Shown here piece after piece: positions 22,698 to 34,030 of a stretch of 64,000 nucleotides of DNA. Source of the stretch: Agrypnia vestita (lineage: Eukaryota > Arthropoda > Insecta > Trichoptera > Phryganeidae). Positions within the stretch are counted from its first letter, which is position 1; each line of letters begins with the position of its first letter. Made by a program: the position numbers and the translations under genes. The notes beneath the pieces were generated by a model that did no database searches, had not been told where the DNA came from, and was given only the letters and a program-made list of their open reading frames with translations. The DNA lies in NCBI GenBank assembly GCA_016648135.1, contig JADDOH010010007.1:1-64000 (forward strand), written 5' to 3'.

Positions 22698-23983
22698 TTA
22701 GGTCCTTACATATGAAATTGACGTTTAGTATGGGAGGACCATAAAGCCGATTTTTTTTTATTATAATATATTTATTTAATCAAAGTATGTACCATTGCTA
22801 TCTATGCACTTTTGCCATCTCATAGGTAGTTCATCGATCCCTTTACCAAAAAAACCATTCGGACGGTAATCAATAAAATCTTTGAAGGCGGTTTGGACTG
22901 CCGCATCGGAGTTGAATTTTTTCCTTTGCAAGAAGTTATCCAAATTTCGAAAAAAATGGTAATCTGTTGGGGCAAGGTCCGGAGAGTACGGTGGATGTCT
23001 TAGACATTCCAATTGAAGCTCCTCCAATTTGGTAGCCGTCTGTTGTGCAGTGTGTGGTCTAGCGTTATCATGAAGCAGCAGTGGCCTAGAGCGATTAACC
23101 AGCCTCGGTTGTTTAGCAGCTAGCTTTTCCAACATGGTTTGCAGTTGCTGACAATAAACATCTGCCGTAATCGTCTGGCCAGATTTAAGAAAGCTGTAGT
23201 GAACGACACCAGCACTAGTCCACCAAACGCTCACAAGTAACTTTTTTGGAGTCAATTTTCACTTGGGGCATGGTTTGGCTGGTTCGGCAGGGTTCAGCCA
23301 TTGCAATGAGCGCTTCCGATTATCGTACAGGATCCACTTTTCATCACAGGTAATGATTAGATTTAAAATCCCTTCATTATTGTGCCGGTTGAGTAATGCA
23401 ACGCAGCAGTCAACGCGCGTTTGTTGATTTGCTTCACTCAATTCGTGAGGTACCCACCTTTCAAGCTTTTTCACCTTACCAATTTGCTTCAAGTGGATTA
23501 AAACAGCTTTATCACTAACACCGCAGCCTGCAGCTAACTCGGATGTGGTTTGCGATGGATCCGCTTCCACAATAGCCTTCAATTCTTCATTATCAACTTT
23601 GGTCTCCGGCCGTCCACGGGGCTTGTTCTGCAGGTCGAAATTTCCAGAACGAAAACGTTGGAACCAAAAACGCACTGTGTTTTCTTTTGCGGCACCGTCG
23701 CCATACACATCATTAATCCTTCGATTCGTTTCTGCAGCACTGGTGCCACGGTGGAACTCGTACTCGTAAATAACGCGATATTTCAAGTTTTTCATTTTGT
23801 AAACTGAGTGACGCAAAGAAAAAAACAATTGAGGAAAAAACAAATGAATTATAATTTTCAAAACACAAATACATGAGTAAATAGCTGTATAAATTTGGAT
23901 TTGGAATTCCTAACCAAAGAGAAGATATTTGAGATCAAATTTGCCAGTACGGCAAAATGCCAATTTCATATGTAAGGACCTAA
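22698..23983 (-). mobile_element. mariner, nearly complete (1286 bp)
   Basis: The terminal repeats begin TTAGGTCCTTACATATGAAA at both ends and a TA target duplication flanks them (22696-22697 and 23984-23985). The length is that of the family (about 1.3 kb). One transposase gene fills it. The close match to the copy at 1-274 suggests recent activity. Confidence 0.95.
22776..23795 (-). pseudogene. mariner transposase, one in-frame stop
   Basis: Start MKNLKYRVIYEYEF at 23795 is chosen because it fits the family; an upstream TTG frame has no support. About 339 codons to the TAA at 22776, the usual length. N-terminal helix-turn-helix region (residues about 1-110), WVPHEL at 114-119, catalytic Asp 151 in CDEKW, Asp 243 in HDNARPH and Asp 278 in APTDYHFF. 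That is the D,D34D triad of mariners, with YSPDLAP before the last Asp. The only defect seen is a TGA at 23259-23261 (codon 179), between LNPAEPAKPCPK and KLTPKK, in the same frame on both sides. It cuts off the second and third catalytic residues, so the copy should be inactive unless read through. Confidence 0.93.
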
Positions 23984-23985
23984 TA

Positions 23986-25068
23986 TATCTTCATTAAATA
24001 AATATTCTTTGAAAATGCCGAGGCTGTGAAAGTAACCCGTTAATTCGTCCATTCGTACATATGTTGTCTACAACCACATATGTGTACATACATACACTTT
24101 TCATCTTATTTCTTTACTTATTCAGTTACACAAAATGATAACTGACTTTTGTACCTAGCATCCATACTCACTTTTGATACCATTTGCTGTACTAAAATTA
24201 TTTAACTAATTAAGAAACTAAACTAAGCTGAATAAATTCTTCCCATTAAACTATACTTTCTTTCCGGAAGCTTACTTTGGCTTTGCAATCATTACTTATT
24301 TATTTTCTTTTCCAGTTTCCTTTCAGCCGCTGTCAGACTTGTTCTTCCGTGTTCAACTTTGGCTGACGTTCATGTTTAGACTATTTAAAATATTTATATC
24401 TAGATATCCCCGTCGGTTCAGAGTAAATTATTATTAAGGTTTCATGTTCGCCCCCCATGTCTCAGGGGTGTGAATTAATTGAGATAACAGCCTTAACCGG
24501 GGGACGGGATATGGAAATGTATTTATAGCTCGATGCAAATATTTGCAGCGCAAATTTGCAAGTGATATTGAGTTGGACATGAAAATTATATTATCAACAC
24601 AATAGCAACACAGGCACAATACCCAACGATATTTATACATCTCTAATTGGTCCGCATTATTGGAATAGAATATCGTTTCTACTATTTTGTCTCGTCCCTT
24701 TCGGACATGACAAGATACTTATCTTAAAGGTCTTCGCTAATTAAAGCCAAGCTTAAATTAGCTTCACGTGTCTGTCTGGACGGAATCTTGTAATCGATAT
24801 TTCACCCGCTTTCAAATGTTCAATCGAGCTGAAATTTTGCGCACAGACGTATTCTGGATGACATTACACGAATTAATCAGGGTTACTAAGTAGTAAAATG
24901 TAAAACTAATAAGTAAGAGTTATCAATTATTCAATCATTATTAATTAATCATAGTTTTATATGGGATATTAGTTAATGCATCAAGCCCTAGCTTCCTATC
25001 AAAGTTATTTTGAAAGACTAAAAAATAATTAATATTTTTTTGAAAAAACTACGCTTTTTTTCCGGTAT
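23986..25068. other. Intronic DNA; possible regulatory patch at 24440-24560
   Basis: Mostly unique AT-rich DNA. At 24533-24560 lie ATGCAAAT, ATTTGC, GCAAAT and ATTTGCA side by side, octamer-like words. No coding. Confidence 0.4.
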
Positions 25069-25250
25069 ATGTCTTCTGGGGTATTATGCCGTGTTATTAC
25101 GAGCCTTCTGGCCGACGTTTCGGATCCCATTTAAGGGTCATCATCAGGGCTGATATGTTGAAACGTCGGCCAGAAAGGTTGTAATAGCACGGCATAATAC
25201 CCCAGAAGACATAAACCAGAAGATTCTGAGTGGCCGTGACAACCTAAGAA
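25069..25250. repeat. Palindromic repeat of family U, GAAACGTCGG type
   Basis: The arms gtcttctggggtattatgcc and gggtattatg...ggccgacgttt are repeated inverted on the right (aaacgtcggccag ... ataccccagaagac). The loop has tcatcatcagggctgat. The tail agaagattctgag is shared with copies at 30396-30640 and 35272-35525. Resembles the motif-bearing ends of Penelope-like elements. Confidence 0.7.
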
Positions 25251-25254
25251 CATT

Positions 25255-25440
25255 CTTAACCACGCTTATATTTAAATACAAAAGCAAAAAATAAATTTTC
25301 GATTTGCAAATTTTTTTGCCTCACTATTCAAACAAAAGCGTGGGAATATTCCCTCCATCAGCAACATGAATTTTGTAATCTATATCAATATCGCAAGTGC
25401 CCACATTTTATTTCGAAAATTTTTTGACCCAAAATTTATT
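25255..25440 (+). repeat. GCCTCACT repeat, one arm
   Basis: tgcctcactattcaaacaaaagcgtggg and atctatatcaatatcg match the repeat at 56270-56580, where the other inverted arm is also present. Confidence 0.6.
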
Positions 25441-26290
25441 ATTATTATTATTAAATTTCACTTTAGTAACAACATTAGCGTGAATTTAAAAAAAATCATG
25501 TAATGATTATTGAACTTTTTAATGTATTCTTAATATTTATTATTGTTTAAAAAGAGACAAAAATAATAATAAATTATAATCTATTAAATTTAAGCACCCC
25601 ATTAAAATAATATCCTCCTTCTCCGACCATGACTGACACTCGATTTCTTTGCATATTTTATTTTATGAATAAGTTTTGTTGTTTAACTTATTATATGACA
25701 AAACATTTCAAAAAATATTTTCATCGCGTTTAGCTTACTCATTTAAATATCTGTTATGTTTTAGTGCTTAAGAAATATTTATCGAATTAGATTACAAAAA
25801 TTTTACAAAATAAATTTAATTTTACTACATATAAAATGTTTTTTATATATAATTATTTGAGAAAATACCCCTGTAACATTATGTTAATTCTCTGTATTAA
25901 CACATTAAAAGCTTTAATCTTTTATCTCTTAAATGAATGTTCTCTTTAAGCCTAATAATAATAAATAATTGAAAACATTTTATATTCTACCGAAATGCGT
26001 AAACATAATTTATCTGGAACACGTTTTTAAAAATGCCACCCTTCCGCTCCTCTCCACCCTGAATCGCCCTTGACCTTATTAACAAAAGAATTGTCTTTAT
26101 GGCTGTGAAAATATGACTATAAAAATGCCAGCACCTATGAATAAAACTTAATAAAAATGTGTCCCGAATCTTGTGTGCGCCCTTTATTTTACAGCGAATA
26201 CTTTGATAGTAAAAAATTGGATTTTTTATCCTACGAGTATGAAAAATGATAAAAAATCATTTTTGTCATTACTCTTACTTTTAAGGTATT
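25441..26290. other. Intronic DNA, no feature recognised
   Basis: Very AT-rich, with an (ATT)n run at about 25437. Confidence 0.5.
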
Positions 26291-26297
26291 CCCTTAA

Positions 26298-27170
26298 GGG
26301 GGGGTAAGGTTAATTCGTACAAAAAAAGGCATGTTTTTGTGAATTTTTTGTGACGACACAGTTAAAATCTCTTTATCGAAACCAATGGTACATTAAAGTA
26401 TGACATTTGAAAAATATAGTGTAAAATTTTCAAGACGAAATATTAAAAAATACGGCAATGGCAGCAATTATTCGGACGTGTCTCGGAAAAAAGGAGAATT
26501 GCGGTGTCCATCATAACTTGGTGCTAGATCATCTGAAATCAAAAACTCAAAGTTCATTCGTTAGATAAAAGGTTTTTCCAGGTAACGCTGGGAGGGTTTT
26601 TTGAAATTTCAATTTTTCAATTTTTTGGAACACTTTGAAGGGAAAAACACGATTTTTTGCGAAAAATATCGACTAATTTTTTATTAAAAAATAAAAATTA
26701 ATAACAAATTTGAAAAAAAACTCTCCAGCGTTACCTCGTAAATTATGTACAAAAATAGTGTTCAAAATTTCAAAAGAATCGGTGCAGTAGTTTTGAAGTT
26801 TAGTTAGTTTAAAGTTTTGCACACTGTAAAATTCAAAATAAAACTCAACCCTTATTTTATACTTACACATAATCGTCGATGCCATGTTCACATAGCAAAG
26901 AGCTTTCATCGTCAGCATATGTTTGTCCTTGTCTACGCAAAACTCTTCCAATACAATAGCACGTCCGGTACTCCTCAGGTGAGCGCGTCTCTTAGCTGCC
27001 CGAGCAGGTATAGAAAATCAGTCTGAGTATCGCTCAAATGTTCATAATTTCGTCAATTTTGCTCCGATTGACTTGAAATTTTGACACAATATTCTTGCGA
27101 TGTTATACATTCATTTAAAAAATTAAAAATATAATGCAAAAAAAAAAACGTTAAAAACCTTACCCCTCCC
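26298..27170. mobile_element. TTAA-flanked non-coding DNA element, copy 1 (873 bp)
   Basis: TTAA lies on both sides (26294-26297, 27171-27174). The termini are inverted: GGGGGGGTAAGGTT at the left and AACCTTACCCCTCCC at the right. The body has no significant reading frame and matches copy 2 at 42028-42938 closely. TTAA duplication and G-rich TIRs suggest a non-autonomous piggyBac-like element, though I do not recognise the family. Confidence 0.85.
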
Positions 27171-27174
27171 TTAA

Positions 27175-27553
27175 GCGGAAAACCTGCGTACGTGTGTCCG
27201 TGTGTGTCTTTTCAATTCACGCTAGATGAGAGATGTAAGAGATGCTGACATTTTGTACGGTCGAATGGTTTACCTCTGAGGCAAAGAGGGCGTCTGAGAA
27301 TCTCTCATTATTAAATGGACCATTTATATGTTGTACCGCAGTTCGGTGGGTGCAACTATTTCGCCGGGACAGCGGTCGGGAATTAAGGGTAGGCGGGGGG
27401 GGTGGGGGATGATTTGGTCGAGCGGAGATTTCTGTTCCCGTACAATGCTTTATTGTCTGATGAAGATATTTCCCGAGCGGTAATGTGGATTCTGCAAGTT
27501 CTTGCGAGTGGCCATTTTTTGCCAGTATTTCCATAAAAACTATTTTGTAATAT
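27175..27553. other. Intronic DNA, GC-richer patch
   Basis: A G/C run (27390-27408) and a 105-codon frame without any domain; not called as a gene. Confidence 0.45.
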
Positions 27554-28112
27554 TGTCACCTGGCATGGTTAGGAGGACAAATGAATATTTATTAACGATT
27601 TATTAATTAATTGTTTAACAAACAAAGTCACGAATTAAACTTAACGCTATTCTTTAATCTACTCTATTTGCAATATGTCACTTCGTCAATGAACACTTAT
27701 TATCGCTGGGTAACTCATATTTATCGCTCGTAGAATATTCCATTCTCGCACATGGAAGGCGCACTAGTTTATTTCCACTTAGGTAAACCGCTGGATTATT
27801 TCGCTTTGATCACAACTGGCTACCCTGTCACTCACCTCGCGACTCGTGGCCGACTTCGCACCGAACGATTTGTCCGCAGGCCTAGATCCGCACTATTTAT
27901 ACCTGCAAACGCTTGTATTATCGAAGTTCGTAGATTATTCTAGTGTTTAGGAGAAATTTAGTTTTGGTTAGTCGCTTCCAGGCCGTTCTAGTCGTTTTTA
28001 GACGTTTTCCGAATTTTGTAGACAATTGTAGACCGTTCTAGATCCTGCGATAGTATTGTGACGTATTAAAAGGGATTCGTGCGATGTTCCTCCTGCTTGC
28101 CATTCCGCGACA
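27554..28112 (-). mobile_element. Gypsy-like solo LTR (559 bp)
   Basis: On the minus strand it runs from TGTCGCGGAATGG to CCAGGTGACA with TG...CA ends. It holds a TATA box (tataaata near 27893) and shares several blocks with the partial LTR at 33248: actatcg(c/t)aggatct, ctagaataatct, gtgcgaagtcggcc, gcgaaataat. Flanks (atat/aaat) only loosely match. No internal region, so a solo LTR. Confidence 0.8.
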
Positions 28113-28230
28113 AAATTGAAGATGTAATTGTAAAAAGAAGCAACGATCTTCCACAGAACAACTTATCCGATTAACGCAAACAAATACTCAAACAGACATA
28201 TTCTTAACATGTAGTGACGTACATCACGAT

Positions 28231-28740
28231 CCATATTTATTTATTTATCTTAATTATTTACTTCCACACATAATGTTGTGTTTGCTAATGTATGATTTCA
28301 CTTAGACATATTGCATTCCATCCAATTATTTAAAAGTCTTTATGATAAAATTTTTGCACTCCAGTTTAAACCTCTTTATATTCCCCATGTTTTGAATTTC
28401 CTTTGGCAGGCTATCGAAGATTTTTATACCTTTATACGTCATACAATTTTGTGAGGTGTTTTTTTTTTCCATTGGTATTCTTATGTTGTCGCTTCTTCTT
28501 GTATTTTAAGAATGAAAATCCTTATTCATCTTCATCCTGTCATCAAAGTATTTGGGTACTAATCCAAGTTTAATTTTAAATATTTGCACCATAACATTAT
28601 ATATTATTCTTTGATTTACAGTTTCCAGTCCTAGGGCATTCGACATTTTTGTTATTTTAGTTCTCCTATTACACTTCAGTATTATGCGCATCGCTCTATT
28701 TTGTACTATTTGTAGTTTCTTTAGCATTCCGCTAAAGAAA
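28231..28740 (-). pseudogene. CR1-like LINE ORF2 C-terminus and 3' end
   Basis: The minus-strand frame (28727-28506) reads LKKLQIVQNRAMRIILK then SVNQRI-like ETVNQRIIYNVMVQIFKIK, the C-terminal tail of CR1/Jockey-type polyproteins. Downstream blocks code in other frames for the rest and end with a ttaagataaataaataaat tail. The same 3' end is at 37030-37262. Confidence 0.8.
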
Positions 28741-29067
28741 CTAAAAATACAAACTAAAGGACCGCTACCGTGCCACCAAGTGGAGTACAGAGTACAGCCT
28801 CCGTTACCGGCGTTTGCAGCGTAATATAATTAGGATGATGTGGTTATTCGTTGATGCATCGATCGTGAAACGTTATTAATGTTATCCATGTAATAGCACT
28901 AATCGAAACCTAATCAAAAGTGATGGACCGGTTCGTAGTCTCTCGCGTTGGCCCGAAAATTTATTGAATTTGCGAATAGAGAAGAAACTGTTTTTGGATG
29001 TCGATCTTTATTAAAATTGATGCAGAATGAAATCTGACATCAATTAAAAATCTAATATATAAAAAAT

Positions 29068-29108
29068 TAACCCATAAAAACAATGTTTTTATTATAATCC
29101 CTTTCTTT
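29068..29108 (+). repeat. Family X, 5' end only
   Basis: taacccataaaaaca followed by tttttattataatcccttt, the left end of X; the rest is missing or displaced. The 3' part of an X copy at 29900-30104 may be its other half. Confidence 0.5.
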
Positions 29109-29171
29109 GTAAAATATAACAACAATTAAAGACGAATTAAAACATATAACATAACACTAAACTTACAGTAA

Positions 29172-29676
29172 TCAATATATATATAAAAAGAAACCCGTGT
29201 TTCCCTATCCGCCAAGTTTTCTTCACAACCAGATACTACCACCCCCTGGTGGTTATTGTGGTTTATAGCCCTTGGTGTCCCATTAAAAATGTGCCAGTTT
29301 GGTGGAGGTGGCTGTGCGTGGGTGGGAGTGGGTGACGAAAATGTGCATTCTAGCACATTGTTTTGTTATGGGAAGACCGCAAATGCTTCAGATTGTTTCA
29401 AAATCGGCGCGCTGACTGTGTCGGTGAGTAAAGAAGGTTCCGGAAAAACTTGCACCAGAAAGTTCTGGAAGGAGAAGGTTCTAGAAAATTCTCGAAAGTT
29501 CTATAAGGTTCTAAACTGAGTGGCGGAATGTGTCGGTGTGTCTAGAAGGTTCCTGTACATTCGAATTTCTTGAAAGTTCTGGAAGGGGAATGTTCTAGAA
29601 GGTTCGCGAAATTTCTATGACGATCCAAACTGTGTTCTAAAAATCTACGCGTGCGAAGCCGCGCGGGCACAGATAG
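29172..29676 (+). mobile_element. Helitron-like element loaded with heat-shock elements
   Basis: Inserted between A (29171) and T (29677). The 5' end is TCAATATATATATAAAAAG; the 3' end gcgtgcgaagccgcgcgggc then acagATAG, with GTGC/GCAC stems, the usual insect Helitron end with ATAG for CTAG. Length 505 bp, no helicase, so non-autonomous. Between 29433 and 29615 TTC and GAA triplets alternate at exact 5-bp steps in several arrays, described in its own entry. An 87-codon frame here is a by-product. Confidence 0.65.
29433..29615. promoter_or_regulatory. Heat-shock element arrays
   Basis: The heat-shock factor site is a row of GAA units in alternating orientation at 5-bp spacing. Here there are perfect rows of 3 units (29433-29445), 3 units (29458-29470), 6 units (29474-29501; a further TTC lies in step at 29509), 4 units (29567-29584) and 6 units (29588-29615). 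Three units already bind a trimer. Twenty-two in-step units in 183 bp is far more than chance would give. Whether HSF binds is inferred from sequence only. Confidence 0.8.
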
Positions 29677-29899
29677 TTTAATATATTTCCAAAATGTCAG
29701 ATGTTTTGAGCTTTGATAAGACACTTCACGCTTTGAAGATTAAATTCTTAAAACATTTGTCAGCCAATTTAGATTTTCGACCTTTGTAGTTAAGTACCTA
29801 TCATGTATACCGACGGAGTAATTCAAATTTAGAAAATATTCCGCGACGTTATCGGGCCGCCGTTGTGCTAGTAATCAAACTTTTCTAATGATTCCAATT

Positions 29900-30104
29900 T
29901 GAAAAAAGCAATAAAATTTCTAAAAATCCGAAATTTTTTTAACGAAAATTTGATAAATCTTCTTGATCGTCGCCACGAGTTCACTTGCCAAGTTTCAGCT
30001 CTATTGGATCACGGGAAAATGGTTAAAAATCGATCCAAAGTTTTTTCACCCGGCAAGCCGTCAAGCAAGCAAGCAGACGCCACGAGTTAATATAAAGGGA
30101 GTAA
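29900..30104 (+). repeat. Family X, 3' part
   Basis: tcgtcgccacgagttcactt, gtttcagctctattggatca and the end cgagttaatataaagggagt. The 5' half is missing here. Confidence 0.7.
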
Positions 30105-30395
30105 TGACTACAACCGATCTGAAACTACTATTCAACAAATATTTTATTCCGTGTTCACGAATTAGTTAAATTTAACGCCAAAAGTGCTAGATTAATTTAC
30201 TTTTATATATTCTTTTTTAGCAACAGGTGATATCCTTTTTACCGAAATCTACTTCAACAAAGTTCTTTTTTTTAGACAATTGTTAGAAGAAAAAAAAATT
30301 TTTTCATATTGTTTGATTGCGTTACTGCCATTCCGTTTTTTCGGGAACGAACAAAGCACAGCACATTTTTTTCCTGAAAAATATATCTATCTTCA

Positions 30396-30640
30396 TGTAG
30401 TTTTCTGAGATATTCTGCCGTGTATATATGACCTCTCTGGCCAAAGTTTCCGATCACATTGCAGGGTCCAGCATCAGGACTGATGTGTTGTACACACATC
30501 ACAACACATCAGCCTTGGTGATGAATCATGCTATGGGATCCGAAACGTCGGCCAGAGGGGTCAGATATACACGGCAACATATCCCAGAAAACTACACGCA
30601 GAAGATTCTGAGCGACCGTGAAAATCTGTGAACAAATATC
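30396..30640. repeat. Palindromic repeat of family U
   Basis: Left arm tagttttctgagatattctg...ctctctggcc and right arm gaaacgtcggccagagg...tatcccagaaaacta are inverted copies around a loop rich in acacatca/tgatgtgt. Tail agaagattctgagcgaccgt as in the other U copies. Confidence 0.7.
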
Positions 30641-31140
30641 TCTCCTGGTCCACAATAATAAATTGATCACTAGCACGTTCATCAATTATGAAGGCTTCTA
30701 ATAAGACCTTTCTTCGATACCCGATATATCTGGTCGTAAAAGGTATATCGCGTTTTCTTGTGCCATGAAAACTCACATAGATCATTTTCATCAAACATGA
30801 TCATACTTCTACTGCTACGTATGTCTCCATTACTTATCATTTAGTTCGCAGCATCAAAGCACCATTCAAGCGATAGGTTAAAAATATTAAGAATACTAAT
30901 GATAAAAAAGGGCTACCTACTTCAGAACGGGTATTTCTATATATCTGACGAGGTAAGTAGTGGCCGAGAGGCGTACTACAACTTATCCTTATATTTATAT
31001 GTATTATGTATTAAGTGTGTATGTATCAAGCAATAAAATTTGTCTTTTATACAATAAACCCCGATTTATCGACACTAAAATTAAATTAAATTAAATGTGT
31101 GAACGAACAAATTAGTCTTCCGTAAAAGAACAAGAATAAT
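30641..31140. other. Intronic DNA, no feature recognised
   Basis: AT-rich; no exon-like frame or shared repeat. Confidence 0.5.
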
Positions 31141-31144
31141 TTAT

Positions 31145-31675
31145 TTATAAATAAATATAACTGTTTCTTCTTCTTCTTCCAACGTTGACTATCACCCGAG
31201 AGAAAGCGTCCCTGTCCTGGGCAGTACGAAACAGCTCTCCAACACTTCTTATGCCCGTCCAGTCGCGTATATTGCGGAGCCAGGAAATTTGTCTCCTTCC
31301 AACACCTCTACGACCCTCTATCTTGCCCATAAGAATCAGGTGGAGCAATTCATATTTTTCTCCTCTGAGCACATGACCCAAATACGATACCTTTCGGATT
31401 TTGATATTTGTCAGCAACTCTCTATTCACTCTAGCTCTTTGAAGAACTCTTGTGTTGCTGACCATATCCGTCCAGGGTATCCGGAGCATTCTCCGATGTA
31501 TCCACATTTCGAACGCCTCCAGCCGGTTTATGCTACTCACTTTGAGGGTCCACGATTCCACTGCGTACAGCAGGACTGACCATATATAACATTTGACCAG
31601 TCGCTGTAGAAGTTTCAGGTTAAGATTTTCATCGCAGAATATCTGTCTCATTTTGTTACTGTTTAATAGGTTCAT
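31145..31675 (-). pseudogene. LINE ORF2 C-terminal fragment (RTE-like tail)
   Basis: An open minus-strand frame of 176 codons reads KCYIWSVLLYAVESWTLK, INRLEAFEMWIHRRMLRIPW and KVSYLGHVLRGEKYELL, then GRRGVGRRQISWLRNIRDW. This is the conserved end of insect endonuclease/reverse-transcriptase polyproteins. The RT core is missing. It ends with a GAA-rich tail (ttcttcttcttcc in + strand), like the copy at 9838. 5'-truncated. Confidence 0.88.
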
Positions 31676-31909
31676 ATTATTTTATACATAACACAAAGAT
31701 CAAATCAATCGTAAACTCTTAATGAAATTCCGACGAATTGTCCAATACGTCAAAATGAATGACGTCATACCCACCCTTAGGTATTTATTAGTTGAATTAT
31801 TAATGTATTTAGGTTCCTATATTTTAATATCTCATCGTTCTGTAGTGGCGTAAATTTATCTTCATTAGAGAAGCAATCGATACTCGTCGTCTGGGGGAAG
31901 GGTGTGAGC

Positions 31910-31929
31910 AGTGGGGGGGGGGGGGGGAG
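31910..31929 (+). repeat. G homopolymer tract
   Basis: An unbroken run of about 17 G in an AT-rich context, a strong polymorphism or assembly-error candidate. Confidence 0.8.
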
Positions 31930-32355
31930 ATTGGTCTCTTAAAATAGTAAACCACCGGATCTGAACCCTCATCCTTCCGTTTCCTGGGTATAGGTTAAGG
32001 GTGGTTTTACAGGAGGTTATTAGGTGAGCTCCAAAAATATCTTGCGTTTCCAACAGAGGGAAAAATATATAAATCGATCAATCATACGATTCGTAATTGT
32101 TTGAATTATGATTGACTTTATTTGATTTTCAGTTACATTAATATATTTGATGAGTAAATTTCGTTGGTTAAAAGTAGTATCTACCTTAGTGGATACGATA
32201 AAATACCCCGCACATCTGTCAAACTTTGATTTTTTCTTGCGTTTTTTCTCACGTAAAACAAATGCTACGGCATGAAAAAAATATAGTTTTACATTTTTCG
32301 AGACATTTTATTTTGTTTATCTACTTTAAAGTCTATCCTAGAAAACTTTTAAAAA

Positions 32356-32780
32356 ACTAACCCATAAAAACCAAGTTTTTATTATACTCCCTCTCTAATT
32401 TACTAGTGGAAACTGGTTTGGCGCTTAACCTACGCGTTGGGCTTCGGTCGGGCGACGCTACGAAAGGGAGTAGTAAAAAATTTCCAAAAATCCAAAATTA
32501 TACTATAATCAGGTTAAGTGTCTACCAGGCGCGTCGCAGTCTTTTCACACAACTTAATCAGTTGTATGAAAAAACCATTAAAAATTTGAAAAATCCAAAA
32601 TTATACTATAATTATTAATTTTTTTAACGAAAATTTGATAGATCTTTTTTATCGTCGCCACAAGCCTGCTTGCAAAGTTTCAGCTCGATTGGATCACGGG
32701 AAAAGGGTTAAAAATCGATCCAAAGTTTTTACGTCAATCAATCAATCAGACGCCACGAGTTAAAATAAAGGGAGTAAAAA
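32356..32780 (+). repeat. Family X, full-length copy
   Basis: actaacccataaaaaccaag to aaataaagggagtaaaaa; near-identical to 4821-5246 including the internal METGLALNLR frame and the inner aaagggagtagtaaaaa. Confidence 0.75.
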
Positions 32781-32899
32781 GGAATTGGGCTGTTTATAAA
32801 ATATATGTATGTAATTATTAGGGAAGACCGCTATCATTAAGTATAGTAGTGAAAAATCACGCGACTGTTGACAAATGTTAGGGAGGTGTGTTTTTGTTA

Positions 32900-33080
32900 A
32901 GGTTTTGTTGAAATGAAATGAAATAAAATAAAAAGTAAATATGGAAATCCTAATGATGGCCATGGTATTGGTTTTATTGGTATCTTTTATGTCATTAGTG
33001 TTTAAATATAGGGTGTTTTTAAAGGTTTGTTTTTCGATTTGGCAGCACTTTTTTCCAAAGACGGCCAATTTGACTAAATT
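32900..33080 (-). repeat. Diverged unit of the 94-bp repeat family
   Basis: On the minus strand ggaaaaaagtgctgccaaa, accctatatttaaacacta match the unit at 15641-15715. Single, not in tandem. Confidence 0.5.
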
Positions 33081-33247
33081 TTATAACTAAATTTCTACGT
33101 TGCCCAGAGCCAGTTCCAAGTACAATTAAAATATTTAATTGAAGTATATAAATAGATAAGCTGTATATAACATATTTGAAGTAATAATGAAATATGAAAT
33201 AACAAATATAAATAAAGGATAGTAATGAATTTAAATAAATTAAATAT

Positions 33248-33620
33248 TGTCACGGAAAGGCAAGCAAAAGGAATAGCGCATTATCCGAATCCGTCGTTAT
33301 ATGTCACAACACTATCGTAGGATCTTCTTCTAAAGGCTAGAATAATCTAGAAAGTAAGAACATATCAGCATTTGGGTATATATACGGAACTACGCCACGG
33401 CGCCATTTCAGTTGTCATGTTTTACAGTACGTTCAGTGCGAAGTCGGCCGCGAACCGCGAGACGATGCCCAAGGTAGCCAGAAGTGAGATAATCGAAGCG
33501 AAATAATCGAGCGAAGTATCTAAGTAGCGAAATAAAGTGGTGTGACTTCTGTACGCGGGAATTGAATATTGCATGTTATTTTTGCGTAATAAGTGCTATG
33601 AACATCGATTTTATGAACCC
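33248..33620 (+). mobile_element. Gypsy-like LTR, 3'-truncated
   Basis: It starts TGTCACGGAAAGGCAAGC and follows the LTR at 27554-28112 block for block to about 33620 (aataagtgctatgaacatc), with a TATA-like gggtatatata near 33376. The 3' third is lost, so the right boundary is approximate. Confidence 0.7.
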
Positions 33621-34030
33621 TATAGTATATTTTTGTAGTGATTCCCCGCTCACTTTTTCTCAGATTTGCATTTCAACATTGCTTTCACAAAAAGCAATGA
33701 TATCTGGCTAAATTTTCAGAGGAGAGACCGATGGATGTACGCCAGGGTGGCCAATACACCAATATTGACTTGGCAAGACTGATTCCATAATTGCGTTTTG
33801 TGTTTAATCTTTGGCTTCCCACTCGGTCCCCTGTGGGAGAAGAGAGGGGGGAAAGAAAAGACTAACACTACCCCAAAGTTGGACACACACACTCAGCTCT
33901 GAAACTTCATCATTATATTTGTACCTTTTCACCCTAATAATGGTTAGCTTTCCCATCCGAAGAAATTTCAGAGAAAGAATTTTATTTAAGCAAAACGATT
34001 TTAGTGACTAATAAAAATATTTTGTTACAG

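Larger units (their letters stand above)
16135..34030 (+). other. Neurexin-1 intron, 17.9 kb, LNS2 exon to microexon
   Basis: Both ends are set by splice sites in matching phase (gtagtc ... gttacag, phase 0). The intron holds a LINE fragment 170 bp after the donor, three mariner or MITE nests, a TTAA element, a solo LTR and a Helitron carrying heat-shock elements. The donor gtagtc is weak beside the microexon's gtgagt, which may matter for how the microexon is defined. Confidence 0.85.

Noticed and set aside
23259..23861. Longer transposase start at a TTG upstream of MKNLKY
   Set aside because: Mariner transposases start near the MKN position; the extra 22 codons lie in the untranslated leader and are partly deleted in the copy at 1-274.
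26673..27026. 92- and 69-codon frames in the TTAA element
   Set aside because: The matching region of copy 2 breaks or changes them, so they are not conserved as protein.
29256..29519. 87-codon frame overlapping the heat-shock arrays
   Set aside because: Explained by the Helitron sequence; no protein similarity.
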